Shown here piece after piece: positions 17,034-25,457 of a stretch of DNA of 64,000 nt. Within the stretch, counting starts at the first letter, position 1. Each line of letters begins with the position of its first letter. The translations under genes and the position numbers were made by a program. The DNA is from Acidovorax sp. NB1 (GTDB lineage Bacteria; Pseudomonadota; Gammaproteobacteria; Burkholderiales; Burkholderiaceae_C). The notes under the pieces are model-generated. The model saw only the letters and a list, made by a program, of their open reading frames with translations. It was not told the origin of the DNA and made no database searches. Location of the stretch: NCBI RefSeq assembly GCF_005405905.1, contig NZ_BJHU01000025.1, forward strand, positions 186,001-250,000, in the 5' to 3' direction.

Positions 17034-17720
17034 TCAGCCAGCCACCTGCGCCACGCCGGGCCCGGTGGTCAACAGGACTTCGAGGCCCCGGAAGCCCCCT
17101 GCCAACATCACCACCAGCGTGGCCGCCAGCAACACCCCCACCACCAGGGCCGCCGCCAAGACCGGGGCGCGCTGCCTGGGGGGCAGGTTCCAGTACAGCG
17201 CACAGCCCACATGGGTGCACAGCGCCAGCACCGCCAGGAAGTAATACGGCCCGAAGAACCACTGCCAGGGCGGGTTGTGCATGCCCGCCGCCGCAAACTG
17301 CAGGTTGGTGTCCACCCCTTGCTGGCGCGCTGCCAGCACGGCCGCCACATGGATCAGCAGGAACAGCGACAGGTACGCCCCCGACATTGCCTGTGCCCAC
17401 GCCACAACCCCCTTGCGCTTGCGCCACCCACGCCACAGCAGCGTGAGCCCACTGCACGCCTGGAACAACACACCGGCCAGCAGCAGCCCCTCGACCACCG
17501 GTTGGCGGTAGATGCTGCGCAGCGCCTCCAGCACGGCCTGGTGTGCCGCAGCCCCTGCAAGACCAGCCAGGTGCCCCAGCACATGTGCCCCCAAGAACAG
17601 GGCCAGCGCCATGGCACTGACTCGGTGCAATGTGCGCAGGGCCGGACGCTGGCGCCACACCCAGGTGCCCGCCAAGCCGATGGTGGCGGCACCCAGGGCG
17701 AGCTGGCTGGTTTCGTTCAT
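17034..17720 (-). CDS. Succinate dehydrogenase/fumarate reductase cytochrome b-like membrane protein
   Basis: 228 residues with about five to six membrane helices, each of several carrying a histidine in a position suited to haem (LHRVSAMALALFLGAHVLGHL, LSLFLLIHVAAVL, GPYYFLAVLALCTHVGCALYW). This matches the architecture of the transmembrane cytochrome b subunits related to SdhC/FrdC, but no flavoprotein or iron-sulfur partner gene is near. The ATG at 17720 has GGAG nine bases upstream; longer in-frame starts would overlap the divergent TetR promoter. It may be an orphan haem-binding electron-transfer protein. Confidence 0.75.
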   Translation of the reverse strand: MNETSQLALGAATIGLAGTWVWRQRPALRTLHRVSAMALALFLGAHVLGHLAGLAGAAAHQAVLEALRSIYRQPVVEGLLLAGVLFQACSGLTLLWRGWRKRKGVVAWAQAMSGAYLSLFLLIHVAAVLAARQQGVDTNLQFAAAGMHNPPWQWFFGPYYFLAVLALCTHVGCALYWNLPPRQRAPVLAAALVVGVLLAATLVVMLAGGFRGLEVLLTTGPGVAQVAG

Positions 17721-17760
17721 GGTGGGGTTCTCCGGGTAGTGGGCATGGTCGATGGCGGCA

Positions 17761-17791
17761 GAATAGGCCGCCCCGGCCTTGCCGCCTACTC
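17761..17791. promoter_or_regulatory. Candidate TetR operator in the divergent region
   Basis: GAATAGGC (17761-17768) and GCCTACTC (17784-17791) are inverted half-sites with one mismatch, separated by 15 bp, between the cytochrome-like gene and the TetR gene. It may let the TetR protein control both sides. Confidence 0.35.
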
Positions 17792-17812
17792 GCATTGCGC
17801 TCAGGTTTGCCC

Positions 17813-18463
17813 ATGCCCCAGACCACCCCATCCCCCCGCCGCACGCCCCGGCAGGAACGCTCCCAGGTCACCGTGGATGCCATCTTTGAGGCCGTAGCCC
17901 GCATCGTGGCCACGCAGGGCGAAGGCGCGCTGACCACCAACCGGATTGCCGAGCTGGCGGGGGTGTCCGTGGGCTCGCTCTACCAGTACTTCCCCAGCAA
18001 GGAGGCCATCCTGGTGGCCATGCTGGACCAGCACTGCGACCGCGTGATGCTGGCGCTGGACGCGCTGCTGGCCCAGGCCCGTGCCGAGGGCTGGCCCCCC
18101 GAGCAGCAGGTGCGCCACTATGTGCGCCACTACCTGCAGGCGTTTGGCGGCGGGCCGCAGGAGCTGCGGGCCTTGGCCCGCCTGTCGTGGAAGCAGGACT
18201 ACCGCGCGACCATGCTGGTGTCGGTGCGGGGCACCAGCGAACGCATCGCCCTGCACCTGCAGCGCATGGCCGACGAGCACCATCTGCAAACGCCGTCGGC
18301 GGCGCAACTGTTTGTGCTCACGCGCGCCTTCATGGGGGCCGTGCGGGCCGCGTCGCTGGAGCAGTCGCCGCTGCTGGACAGCGCAGAGTTTGAGGACGCA
18401 CTGGTCGCGCTGTGCCTGGCGTACCTGCGGCCCGTGCAGGCCAGCGCTACGATGGCGCCATGA
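17813..18463 (+). CDS. TetR-family regulator
   Basis: 216 residues. After a basic N-terminus (PSPRRTPRQERSQ) comes the TetR helix-turn-helix (LTTNRIAELAGVSVGSLYQYFPSKEAI). The C-terminal half is the TetR_C-like ligand domain. Its stop overlaps the start of the FMN-reductase gene by ATGA, so the two are translated together. It diverges from the cytochrome b-like gene. Confidence 0.92.
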   Translation: MPQTTPSPRRTPRQERSQVTVDAIFEAVARIVATQGEGALTTNRIAELAGVSVGSLYQYFPSKEAILVAMLDQHCDRVMLALDALLAQARAEGWPPEQQVRHYVRHYLQAFGGGPQELRALARLSWKQDYRATMLVSVRGTSERIALHLQRMADEHHLQTPSAAQLFVLTRAFMGAVRAASLEQSPLLDSAEFEDALVALCLAYLRPVQASATMAP

Positions 18464-19038
18464 CCACGCCCACCGCACCCCACTACCTCTTCCTCACCAC
18501 CTCCACCCGCGAACCGGGCCACACCGGCAACACCGAGTGGCTGGCCCGCCAGGCCGCCGCCGCGCTGCCTGCGGGCACCGCGCAGACCTGGCACCACCTG
18601 GCGCGCATGGACTTGCCGCCTTTTGTGGACCATCGCCACACCACGGGCACCTATGCGCCGCCCGAAGGCAACATGAAAACGCTGCTCGATGCCACCCTGG
18701 CCGCCACGCACATTGTGTTTGTCGCTCCGGTCTACTGGTACAGCATCCCCTCACCCCTCAAGACCTACCTGGACCACTGGAGCGCCTGGATGCGTGTGCC
18801 GGGCCTGGCCTTCAAGGAGCCCATGGGCGCCAAGACGCTGGCACTCATCACCACCAGCGGCGACCGCACCAAGGCGCAGCCCATGATCGATTCGGTGGCG
18901 CTGTGCGCGCAGTTTCTGTCGATGACCTGGGGCGGCGCCCTGTGGGGCAAGGGCGGGCCACCGGGGGCCGTGCAGTCCGATGCACAGGCGGTAGCCGCCG
19001 CCAGCGGTTTTCTCAACGCCCTGACGGCAGCGGCCTAA
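18460..19038 (+). CDS. NAD(P)H-dependent FMN reductase/flavodoxin-like oxidoreductase
   Basis: 192 residues with the flavodoxin-like fold: an N-terminal beta strand and phosphate loop (YLFLTTSTREPGHTGNTEWLA) and the second flavin contact VFVAPVYWYSIPSPLKTYLDHW. Members reduce FMN, quinones or azo compounds with NAD(P)H. The ATG overlaps the TetR stop by four bases, so the TetR protein probably regulates it and senses a related electrophile or quinone (inference). Confidence 0.85.
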   Translation: MTTPTAPHYLFLTTSTREPGHTGNTEWLARQAAAALPAGTAQTWHHLARMDLPPFVDHRHTTGTYAPPEGNMKTLLDATLAATHIVFVAPVYWYSIPSPLKTYLDHWSAWMRVPGLAFKEPMGAKTLALITTSGDRTKAQPMIDSVALCAQFLSMTWGGALWGKGGPPGAVQSDAQAVAAASGFLNALTAAA

Positions 19039-19058
19039 AGCCTGTTCGCCAGGCGCTG

Positions 19059-19817
19059 TCAGGCATCCAGCGACCAGTGCTGGGCCAGGATGCCCAGCCA
19101 TTCATGCAGCGCCAGGCTGCTGTCGGCCAGCGCGGAGGCCCGGGGCAGCAGCCGGTACAGCTTGCGCGCCTGCCCGCCCTTGAAGCCCGTGGGTGCGGGC
19201 AGCACCTGCAGCCCGGCACGCTCGAAATCCCGGGTCGCGCGCACCATGTGCCAGGCATGGGTGACCAGCGCAATGCGTTCGATGCCTGCGGCCTTGAGCT
19301 GGAGCGCTGATTTTTCGGCGTTGTTGCGGGTGTCGAGCGATTCCACCTCGGTCCACCGCACCTTGCCCTTGAACTCGCGCTCCACCACGTCCTTCATCAC
19401 CAGCGCCTCGGCGCGCATGCCGCCGGTGGAGCCCCCCGTGGCCAGGATGGGCAGCCCCGTCTGCTGCTGCAGGTACACGGCGTAGCGCACGCGCTCGCGG
19501 GCGCCCCGGCTGAGCACGTCCACACCGTACTCGGGGGCCACCGTATCGGCCCCGCCCCCCAGCACCACAATGGCCTGGACTTTCGCCTGGGGCAGCTGCT
19601 GGGGCGCGACGGCAGGGTGACGCTCCAGGCTGCGCACCAGCGCATCGGCGACGGGCGGCCACGACAGGGCCAGCACAGACAGCAGCGACAGCACCACCAC
19701 GGCCAGGCCCGTGCGGCGGTGAAAGCGTGCCAGCCACAGGCCCACAAACGCGAGCAGGATGCTGGACACCGGCGGCATCAGCAGCGCGGACAGGATTTTC
19801 TTGAGGGCAAACAGCAT
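19059..19817 (-). CDS. YdcF/ElyC-family (DUF218) membrane protein
   Basis: 252 residues. Two N-terminal membrane helices (about residues 5-31 and 36-52) precede a DUF218 domain with the conserved runs VVLGGG, ILATGGSTGG, ESLDTRNNAEKSA and ALVTHAWHMVRA. ElyC of this family acts in envelope biogenesis, on lipid-carrier or peptidoglycan metabolism. An in-frame start nine codons upstream (19844) is possible; the ATG at 19817 places the first helix directly at the N-terminus. It converges with the FMN-reductase gene. Confidence 0.85.
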   Translation of the reverse strand: MLFALKKILSALLMPPVSSILLAFVGLWLARFHRRTGLAVVVLSLLSVLALSWPPVADALVRSLERHPAVAPQQLPQAKVQAIVVLGGGADTVAPEYGVDVLSRGARERVRYAVYLQQQTGLPILATGGSTGGMRAEALVMKDVVEREFKGKVRWTEVESLDTRNNAEKSALQLKAAGIERIALVTHAWHMVRATRDFERAGLQVLPAPTGFKGGQARKLYRLLPRASALADSSLALHEWLGILAQHWSLDA

Positions 19818-19891
19818 AGGGGTCACATCCGAGGCGGCGATCATGCCAGCACACAGCGGCCGCCCCGGCCCGGGCGGCAGCTACCCGCCGG

Positions 19892-20680
19892 TCAATGCAG
19901 CCAGCGACGCCGGGCCAGAAAGTCCAGCAGCGCGGCGTCAAACCCCTCGGGGTCCTCCAGCTGCGGCCAGTGCCCGACATGGGGCAGCTGCAAAGTTGCC
20001 GCATCGGGAAGCACCTGGGCCAGCGCTTCCAGGGCCACCGGCGGCGTGCAGCGGTCCAGGTCGCCACCGACCAGCAGGGCGGGCATGGTCAGCTGCGCCA
20101 GGGCGGCCGCGCCCCGGTCGAACGTGGGCAGGGCCGCCAGCGCGCGCCGGTAGGCCCCCGGGTAGACCTGGGCCAGCGCGTGGCTGGCCAGCCGCACGCC
20201 TTCGGGCAGCGCACCGGTGCCGATGAACTGGGGCACCAGCGTCTGCGCCAGCTGCTCCATGCTGCCGCCGGCGTCCAGCGCCTCCAGGGCGCGCAGACGG
20301 GGCGCCACCCAGTCATCCACCGCCTGCGCATCCAGCGCAGGCCCGCCCGCGCACAGCACCAGGCGGCGCACCTTGGAGGGGTCGCGCACGGCCGCCTCCA
20401 GCGCCACCATGGCACCCATTCCATGGCCCACCAGCGCCACGGGGCCACCCTGCAGCGCGTCGATCAAGGCCAGGCAGCTCTGCGCCAGCGCCTTGAAGGT
20501 GTAGGGCTCCACCGGGGCGCTGCGGCCATAGCCGGGCATGTCCCAGGCCACGGCGCGGTAACCGGCGGTGGCCAGGGTCTCCACCTGCGGGGCAAACGTG
20601 AGGTGGTCGCCGTCGGCGTCGTGCAGCATGAGCACGGTGGGGCCCGAGCCCAGGGTGGTGAAGGTAGGAAGGACGGCCAT
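19892..20680 (-). CDS. Alpha/beta hydrolase
   Basis: 262 residues. The nucleophile elbow is GHGMG instead of the usual GxSxG (PVALVGHGMGAMVALEAA), so the serine nucleophile is replaced by a glycine-methionine-flanked position and catalysis may differ. The oxyanion-hole region is VLMLHDADGDH, where HG would be expected. The acid is in GGDLDRCTPP and the histidine in LPHVGHWPQLEDPEGF, as in MhpC/PcaD-type enzymes. The missing serine makes an active esterase doubtful. It diverges from a flavin reductase gene, a common pairing in aromatic degradation. Confidence 0.85.
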   Translation of the reverse strand: MAVLPTFTTLGSGPTVLMLHDADGDHLTFAPQVETLATAGYRAVAWDMPGYGRSAPVEPYTFKALAQSCLALIDALQGGPVALVGHGMGAMVALEAAVRDPSKVRRLVLCAGGPALDAQAVDDWVAPRLRALEALDAGGSMEQLAQTLVPQFIGTGALPEGVRLASHALAQVYPGAYRRALAALPTFDRGAAALAQLTMPALLVGGDLDRCTPPVALEALAQVLPDAATLQLPHVGHWPQLEDPEGFDAALLDFLARRRWLH

Positions 20681-20785
20681 GCGGTGGAACCAGTAAACCC
20701 CGCAACAGCGCGGTGGTGGGAGCCGCCTGATAATAGTTGCTCCCTTCCATTGCCCCCATTGCTGCCCCTGCGGGCGCCGCCCTTC

Positions 20786-21307
20786 GTGAACCCCTCGCCC
20801 CCCCGCCCCGTCCTCGCCCTGCCTCCGAGCTTTTCCACGCGCGAGTTCCGCAATGCGCTGGGCATGTTCGCCACGGGCGTGACCATCGTCACCGCCCGCA
20901 ACGCGGCGGGTGAGCTGGTGGGGCTCACGGCCAGCTCGTTCAACTCGGTGTCGCTGGAGCCCCCGCTGGTGCTGTGGAGCCTGTCGCATGGCGCCAGCTC
21001 CATGCCCGCCTTTGCCGATGGCTCGCACTACGCCATCCATGTGCTGGCCGCAGACCAAAGAACGCTGGCCGAGCGGTTTGCCACACGCGGCATCGACCGC
21101 TGGGCCGGTCTGGAGCACCGCCCCGGCATCAGCGGCGCCCCGCTGCTGGCCGGTGCCGCTGCCACCTTCGAGTGCTTCAACCGCAGCCAGTACAAGGAGG
21201 GTGACCACACCATCTTTGTGGGTGAGGTCGAACGCTGTGAGCACCGCGAGGGCGCATCGCCCCTGCTCTACCACGGCGGCAAGTTCTACACCGAGCACCC
21301 GCTGTGA
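20786..21307 (+). CDS. Flavin reductase (FMN-binding split barrel)
   Basis: About 173 residues. The family pattern begins FSTREFRNALGMFATGVTIVTA and continues with GLTASSFNSVSLEPPLVLWSL and a C-terminal HGGKFY. These proteins reduce FMN or FAD with NAD(P)H for partner monooxygenases. No ATG is in frame before the domain, so the start is a GTG at 20786 or a TTG at 20759; neither has a clear ribosome-binding site. Its stop overlaps the GTG start of the MOSC gene. Confidence 0.85.
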   Translation: MNPSPPRPVLALPPSFSTREFRNALGMFATGVTIVTARNAAGELVGLTASSFNSVSLEPPLVLWSLSHGASSMPAFADGSHYAIHVLAADQRTLAERFATRGIDRWAGLEHRPGISGAPLLAGAAATFECFNRSQYKEGDHTIFVGEVERCEHREGASPLLYHGGKFYTEHPL

Positions 21308-21894
21308 CCGCCGCCACCGTGGTGGTGCGCCACGTGAACATCGGCGCGGCCCGGCGCCTGAAGATGGGCGATCGCTCCATTCTCAGCGCCATCGGCAAGG
21401 CGCCCGTGACCGGCCCTGTGGTCGTGGGCCCGCTGGGCCTGGCAGGGGACGAGCAGGCCGACCTGAGCGTGCATGGCGGCCTGGCCAAGGCGGTGTACGC
21501 CTACCCGGCCGCGCACTATGCGTTCTGGCAGGTGCAGCGCCGCGAGCGGGGCATGAGCCTGTTCGACGAAGCACTGCCGCCGGGTTTTCTGGGCGAGAAC
21601 CTCACCATCGACGGCCCGCTGGAGCACGAGGTGTTTGTGGGCGACGAGTGGCATTTCCCCGACTGCGTGCTGCGCGTCACCGCGCCGCGCGAGCCCTGCT
21701 TCAAGTTCACCGCCGTGATGGGGTTTGCGCAGGCAGGCCGCGCGATGGCGGTGGCGGGCTGCTGCGGCTACTACCTGGCTGTGGACCGGCCCGGCTCCCT
21801 TGCCACCGGACAGACTGGGACCGTGGTGCCCGGACAGCGCGGGCTGAGCATCGCCCAGGCGTTTGCGGGCAAGTTCGCCAAACACGCGCGCTGA
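21304..21894 (+). CDS. MOSC-domain protein (YiiM-like)
   Basis: 196 residues. The MOSC domain, related to the molybdenum cofactor sulfurase C-terminus, is recognised by GLAGDEQADLSVHGG, YAYPAAHYAFW, GENLTI and the conserved cysteine in PREPCFKF. YiiM-type members act in reductive detoxification of N-hydroxylated compounds. The start is GTG, overlapping the previous stop as GTGA, so it is translationally coupled to the flavin reductase, a sensible electron source. Confidence 0.88.
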   Translation: MTAATVVVRHVNIGAARRLKMGDRSILSAIGKAPVTGPVVVGPLGLAGDEQADLSVHGGLAKAVYAYPAAHYAFWQVQRRERGMSLFDEALPPGFLGENLTIDGPLEHEVFVGDEWHFPDCVLRVTAPREPCFKFTAVMGFAQAGRAMAVAGCCGYYLAVDRPGSLATGQTGTVVPGQRGLSIAQAFAGKFAKHAR

Positions 21895-21916
21895 CGCCAA
21901 CAGCTGCCGGGCAGGC

Positions 21917-22309
21917 TCAGGCGTCGCCGTGGCAGCAGACGCAGAGCTTGTTGCCCTCCGGGTCGCGGAAATACGCCCCGTAGTAGTTCGCGTGGTACTC
22001 GGGCCGCAGGCCCGGCGGGCCTTCGCAACGGCCTCCGTGCTGCAGGGCCAGCGCATGCACTGCATCCACCGTGGCGCGATCGGCAGCCAGCAGAGCGTTC
22101 ATGGCGCCGTTGCCCGGCGCGGCGGGCTGGCCGTCAAAGGGCCGACCGATGAGGAACAGCGGGCGGGCCACCCCGGGTATCTGCCACCCGGCCCAGGGAC
22201 GGGCAGGCTCGGTAAAACGCAGCGCCAGCCCGAGGCGCTCCAGCACGGGGCTGTAAAACGCCATCGACCGGTCAAAGTCGTTCACGCCGATGAACACATG
22301 GGACAGCAT
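21917..22309 (-). CDS. VOC/glyoxalase-family protein
   Basis: 130 residues. A single vicinal-oxygen-chelate module (LSHVFIGVNDFDRSMAFYSPVLERLGL ... YGAYFRDPEGNKLCVCCHG). The metal positions include H in the first strand and E in DPEGNK. The substrate is unknown. It lies 37 bp downstream of minE on the same strand and may be read through from the min operon, but is functionally unrelated. Confidence 0.85.
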   Translation of the reverse strand: MLSHVFIGVNDFDRSMAFYSPVLERLGLALRFTEPARPWAGWQIPGVARPLFLIGRPFDGQPAAPGNGAMNALLAADRATVDAVHALALQHGGRCEGPPGLRPEYHANYYGAYFRDPEGNKLCVCCHGDA

Positions 22310-22346
22310 GGCAGGGCCTTTCGCACGGCGCGTCACGCGCCGCGCT

Positions 22347-22613
22347 TCAACGCACCGTGTCGGGCAGCTCGATCTTGACTTCGAGCACTTCCAGGTTGTC
22401 CTGGCGCTCCAGGTGCACCTTGAGGTCTTCGGGGTTGATCTTCACGTATTTCGAGATCACGGCCACCAACTCGCGCTGCAGCGCGGGCAGGTAGTCGGGC
22501 TCGGAGGCATTGCGGCCGTTGCGTTCGTGCGCCAGGATGATCTGCAGGCGCTCCTTGGCCACACTGGCCGTCTTTTTCTTTTCGCCGAGCAGGAAGGAGA
22601 GGAAAGAAGCCAT
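22347..22613 (-). CDS. minE: Cell division topological specificity factor MinE
   Basis: 88 residues. The N-terminal MinD-activating segment is [26 protein letters not shown] and the C-terminal part is the beta-sheet dimer that displaces MinCD from midcell. It starts three bases after the minD stop. Confidence 0.97.
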   Translation of the reverse strand: MASFLSFLLGEKKKTASVAKERLQIILAHERNGRNASEPDYLPALQRELVAVISKYVKINPEDLKVHLERQDNLEVLEVKIELPDTVR

Positions 22614-22616
22614 GGC

Positions 22617-23435
22617 TTATTTGCTCCCGAACAGGCGTTTGAAGAAGCTGGGCTTTTCCGCCTCGATGAAGCGCAGCGGCTTGTCGGTGGCGCCCAGGAA
22701 GCGGTCGATCACATCCTTGTACGCCTCGGACACATCGCTGCCCTGCGAATGGATCGCGGGCGTGCCCTGGTTGGACGACTGCAGCACCACTTCCGATTCC
22801 GGAATCACGCCGATGAGCTTGATGCGCAGGATGTCCTGGATGTCCTCCAGGCTCAGCATCTGGCCGTCTTCCACGCGGCTCGGGTTGTAGCGCGTGATGA
22901 GCAGGTGTTCCTTGATCGGCTCCCCGCCTTCAATCGCACGCTTGGTCTTGCTGCCCAGCATGCCCAAAATGCGGTCGGAGTCGCGCACGCTGGACACCTC
23001 GGGGTTGGTCACCAGCAGCGCCTCGTCGGCAAAGTGCATCGCCATGAGGGCGCCGCTTTCGATGCCTGCGGGCGAGTCGCACACGATGTACTCGAAACCC
23101 ATCTCGGCCAGATCCTTGAGGATCTTCTCCACGCCGTCCTGCGTCAATGCATCCTTGTCCCGCGTCTGGCTGGCGGCCAGCACGAACAGGTTGTCGCACT
23201 GCTTGTCCTTGATGAGGGCCTGGTTCAGGTTGGCCTCGCCCTGGATCACGTTGATCAGGTCATACACCACGCGGCGTTCGCAGCCCATGATGAGGTCCAG
23301 GTTGCGCAGGCCGACGTCAAAGTCGATCACGGCGGTCTTGTGGCCGCGCAGGGCGAGGCCGGTGGCAAAGCTGGCACTGGTGGTGGTCTTGCCCACGCCA
23401 CCCTTGCCGGAGGTCACGACGACGATTTTGGCCAT
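22617..23435 (-). CDS. minD: Septum-site-determining ATPase MinD
   Basis: 272 residues. The deviant Walker A motif of the ParA/MinD class is at the start (VVVTSGKGGVGKTTTSA), and the C-terminus carries the amphipathic membrane-targeting helix (KPSFFKRLFGSK). MinD binds membranes with ATP and recruits MinC. The long upstream in-frame extension runs into the minC/minD gap and is rejected because family members begin exactly with MAKIVVVTSGKG. Confidence 0.98.
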   Translation of the reverse strand: MAKIVVVTSGKGGVGKTTTSASFATGLALRGHKTAVIDFDVGLRNLDLIMGCERRVVYDLINVIQGEANLNQALIKDKQCDNLFVLAASQTRDKDALTQDGVEKILKDLAEMGFEYIVCDSPAGIESGALMAMHFADEALLVTNPEVSSVRDSDRILGMLGSKTKRAIEGGEPIKEHLLITRYNPSRVEDGQMLSLEDIQDILRIKLIGVIPESEVVLQSSNQGTPAIHSQGSDVSEAYKDVIDRFLGATDKPLRFIEAEKPSFFKRLFGSK

Positions 23436-23481
23436 GTGTTGCTGATTCTCTGTGGGTTGATACGAATGGGGAATGAAGGGA

Positions 23482-24252
23482 TCAGGCCAGCGGCTCGATG
23501 AGGAGCTTCTCGCCCTCCAGCCGCACCTGGGCGGGCTTGCCGCGCACCTCGGCGGGCAGCTCGGTCTCGGTGGTGCGGTAGATGCCTGCGATGGAAACCA
23601 GCTGGGGCTCCAGGCAGGTCGAAAAGATGCGGGCTTCGGTGTTGCCCCGCGCACCGGCAATCGCGCGGCCGCGCAGCGGGGCATAGACGTGGATGTTGCC
23701 GTCGGCAATCACCTCTGCGCCAAAGCTCACCACCGCCATCACCACCAGGTCGGCGCCGCGCGCATACACCTGCTGGCCGGAGCGCAAGGGCTTGTCCACC
23801 ACCACCGTGCCGGGGCCGGGCATGGGCACCTGCACTTCGCGCACCACTTCGACCTCGACCTCGCGGATCACCTCGCGCACCACTTCCTGCACTGGCGCGG
23901 GTGCCTCGGCACGCGCGGGGGGCGCATCGGGCGCGGCGGCCAGGCCTGCAGCACGCGCAGCGTCCATCTGGGCGGGGCTGCCACCGCGCACGGCCACGGG
24001 CAGGGTGCTGTGGCGGCGCAGTTCGGCCACTATGGAGGCAAAGTCAATGGTGTCTTCGGACTCGCGCACGGGGGCCAGGTCGATCAGCACCGGGTCGTTG
24101 TCAAAGAAGCCCGGGGCGTCGGCCACACGTTCCGCCAGGTCGGCCGCGAACTGCGCGGCGTCGGTGGTCTTGAGCAGCACAGCCACCACGGGCAGCGAAG
24201 CGCTCTTGAGGTCAAAGCTGGTGCGGGCCTGGGCCGCCGTCGTAAGGGCCAT
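23482..24252 (-). CDS. minC: Septum formation inhibitor MinC
   Basis: 256 residues. The N-terminal FtsZ-binding domain (about 1-105) is joined to the C-terminal right-handed beta-helix dimer domain (from about residue 155, RSGQQVYARGADLVVMAVVSFGAEVIADGNIHVYAPLRGRAIAGARG). The linker contains a striking charge-hydrophobic repeat, VVREVIREVEVEVVREV, probably helical. First gene of the minCDE operon, diverging from the EamA gene. Confidence 0.96.
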   Translation of the reverse strand: MALTTAAQARTSFDLKSASLPVVAVLLKTTDAAQFAADLAERVADAPGFFDNDPVLIDLAPVRESEDTIDFASIVAELRRHSTLPVAVRGGSPAQMDAARAAGLAAAPDAPPARAEAPAPVQEVVREVIREVEVEVVREVQVPMPGPGTVVVDKPLRSGQQVYARGADLVVMAVVSFGAEVIADGNIHVYAPLRGRAIAGARGNTEARIFSTCLEPQLVSIAGIYRTTETELPAEVRGKPAQVRLEGEKLLIEPLA

Positions 24253-24423
24253 GAATGCGGGTGTGGAAAGGAGCGTGGGAAGCAGCTTCAGAAGGCGCAA
24301 AGTGTACCGTGGGCCCGTGTAAGCGCCTGTTCCAGCAGGGCCAGGGGCCCCGGGGCGGGCCAACGCCCCGGTCCTGCCACACCGGCGACCGCCCGCGCGC
24401 AGCGCCCCTTTGATAATGCCGCG

Positions 24424-25347
24424 ATGCCTTCCACCCGCAAAACACACATCGACGCCCTCGCCATTACCCTGCTGCTTGCCTGCTGCATGTTCTGGGGCTT
24501 TCAGCAGGTGCTGGTCAAGGCCACGGTGGTCGAGGTGGCGCCGGTGTTCCAGGCCTTTGTGCGCTTTGCGCTGGCCACGGTGGCGGTGGCCGCTTGGTGC
24601 CTGTGGCGGGGCGTGCGGCTGTCGGCAGCGGGCGAGCCCGCCGGGGCGGCACGCGCCGGGCTGCTGGCGGGGGCGCTGTTTGCGGGCGAGTTTGCGTGCA
24701 TCTACCTGGGCCTGCAGTACACCAGTGCCTCGCGGCTGACCGTCTTCCTGTATGCATCGCCTTTCTGGGTGGCGCTGCTGCTGCCGCGCTTTATCCCTGG
24801 CGAGCGCCTGCAGGGCTGGCAGTGGCTGGGCCTGGCTGCGGCCTTTGTGGGCGTGGGGCTGGCACTGGGCGACGGGCTGCTGGGCCCCGCCAATGCCGCC
24901 CTGCCCCAGGCCTGGCTGGGCGACCTGCTGGGGCTGGCGGCCGGGCTGATGTGGGCGCTGACCACGGTGGTCATCCGCACCACCCCGCTGGCGCGCGTGG
25001 CGCCTGCCAAGCAACTTTTCTATCAAGTGGCGGTGAGCACGGCGGTGTTGCCGGTGCTGTCGCTGGGCCTGGGCGAGGCCTGGGTCTGGCAGTTCAGCGC
25101 GTTTGCCTGGGGCTCGCTGCTGGTGCAGGCGCTGGTGGGTGCGTTTGTGAGCTACCTGGCCTGGATGTGGATGCTGGCGCACTACCCGGCCACCAAGATT
25201 TCGGTGTTTGTATTCCTCACGCCCGTGTTCGCGCTGCTGTTTGGGGCGCTGGGGCTGGGCGAACCGGTCACGCCGGGGCTGGTGGCGGCGCTGGTGCTGG
25301 TGGCGGCGGGCATTGTGCTGGTGAACCGGCGGCCTGCGGCGGTGTGA
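24424..25347 (+). CDS. EamA/DMT-family transporter
   Basis: 307 residues with ten predicted membrane helices in two EamA repeats, for example GGEFACIYLGLQYTSASRLTVFLYASPFW in the first half and YLAWMWMLAHYPATKISVFVFLTPVFALLFG in the second. These are small-metabolite exporters of the drug/metabolite superfamily. The ATG at 24424 starts just before the first helix; longer frames are excluded because they cross the divergent minC coding region. Confidence 0.92.
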   Translation: MPSTRKTHIDALAITLLLACCMFWGFQQVLVKATVVEVAPVFQAFVRFALATVAVAAWCLWRGVRLSAAGEPAGAARAGLLAGALFAGEFACIYLGLQYTSASRLTVFLYASPFWVALLLPRFIPGERLQGWQWLGLAAAFVGVGLALGDGLLGPANAALPQAWLGDLLGLAAGLMWALTTVVIRTTPLARVAPAKQLFYQVAVSTAVLPVLSLGLGEAWVWQFSAFAWGSLLVQALVGAFVSYLAWMWMLAHYPATKISVFVFLTPVFALLFGALGLGEPVTPGLVAALVLVAAGIVLVNRRPAAV

Positions 25348-25367
25348 CCACCGCGCAAAGAATATCG

Positions 25368-25429
25368 GCATTAAAAAGGCACTTACCGCCTTATCAGCAT
25401 GCGTTTTAAGCTATTTATTTGATAGCAAA
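25368..25429 (-). repeat. TTGATAGCT-family repeat, copy 3
   Basis: On the minus strand it reads TTTTGCTATCAAATAAATAG, then CGCATGCTGATAAGGCGG and a T-run. It lies between the convergent EamA and HIT-like genes and may serve as a bidirectional stop. Confidence 0.65.
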
Positions 25430-25457
25430 ATGCTGCGCAGCCCGGCGGCGCACGCCA

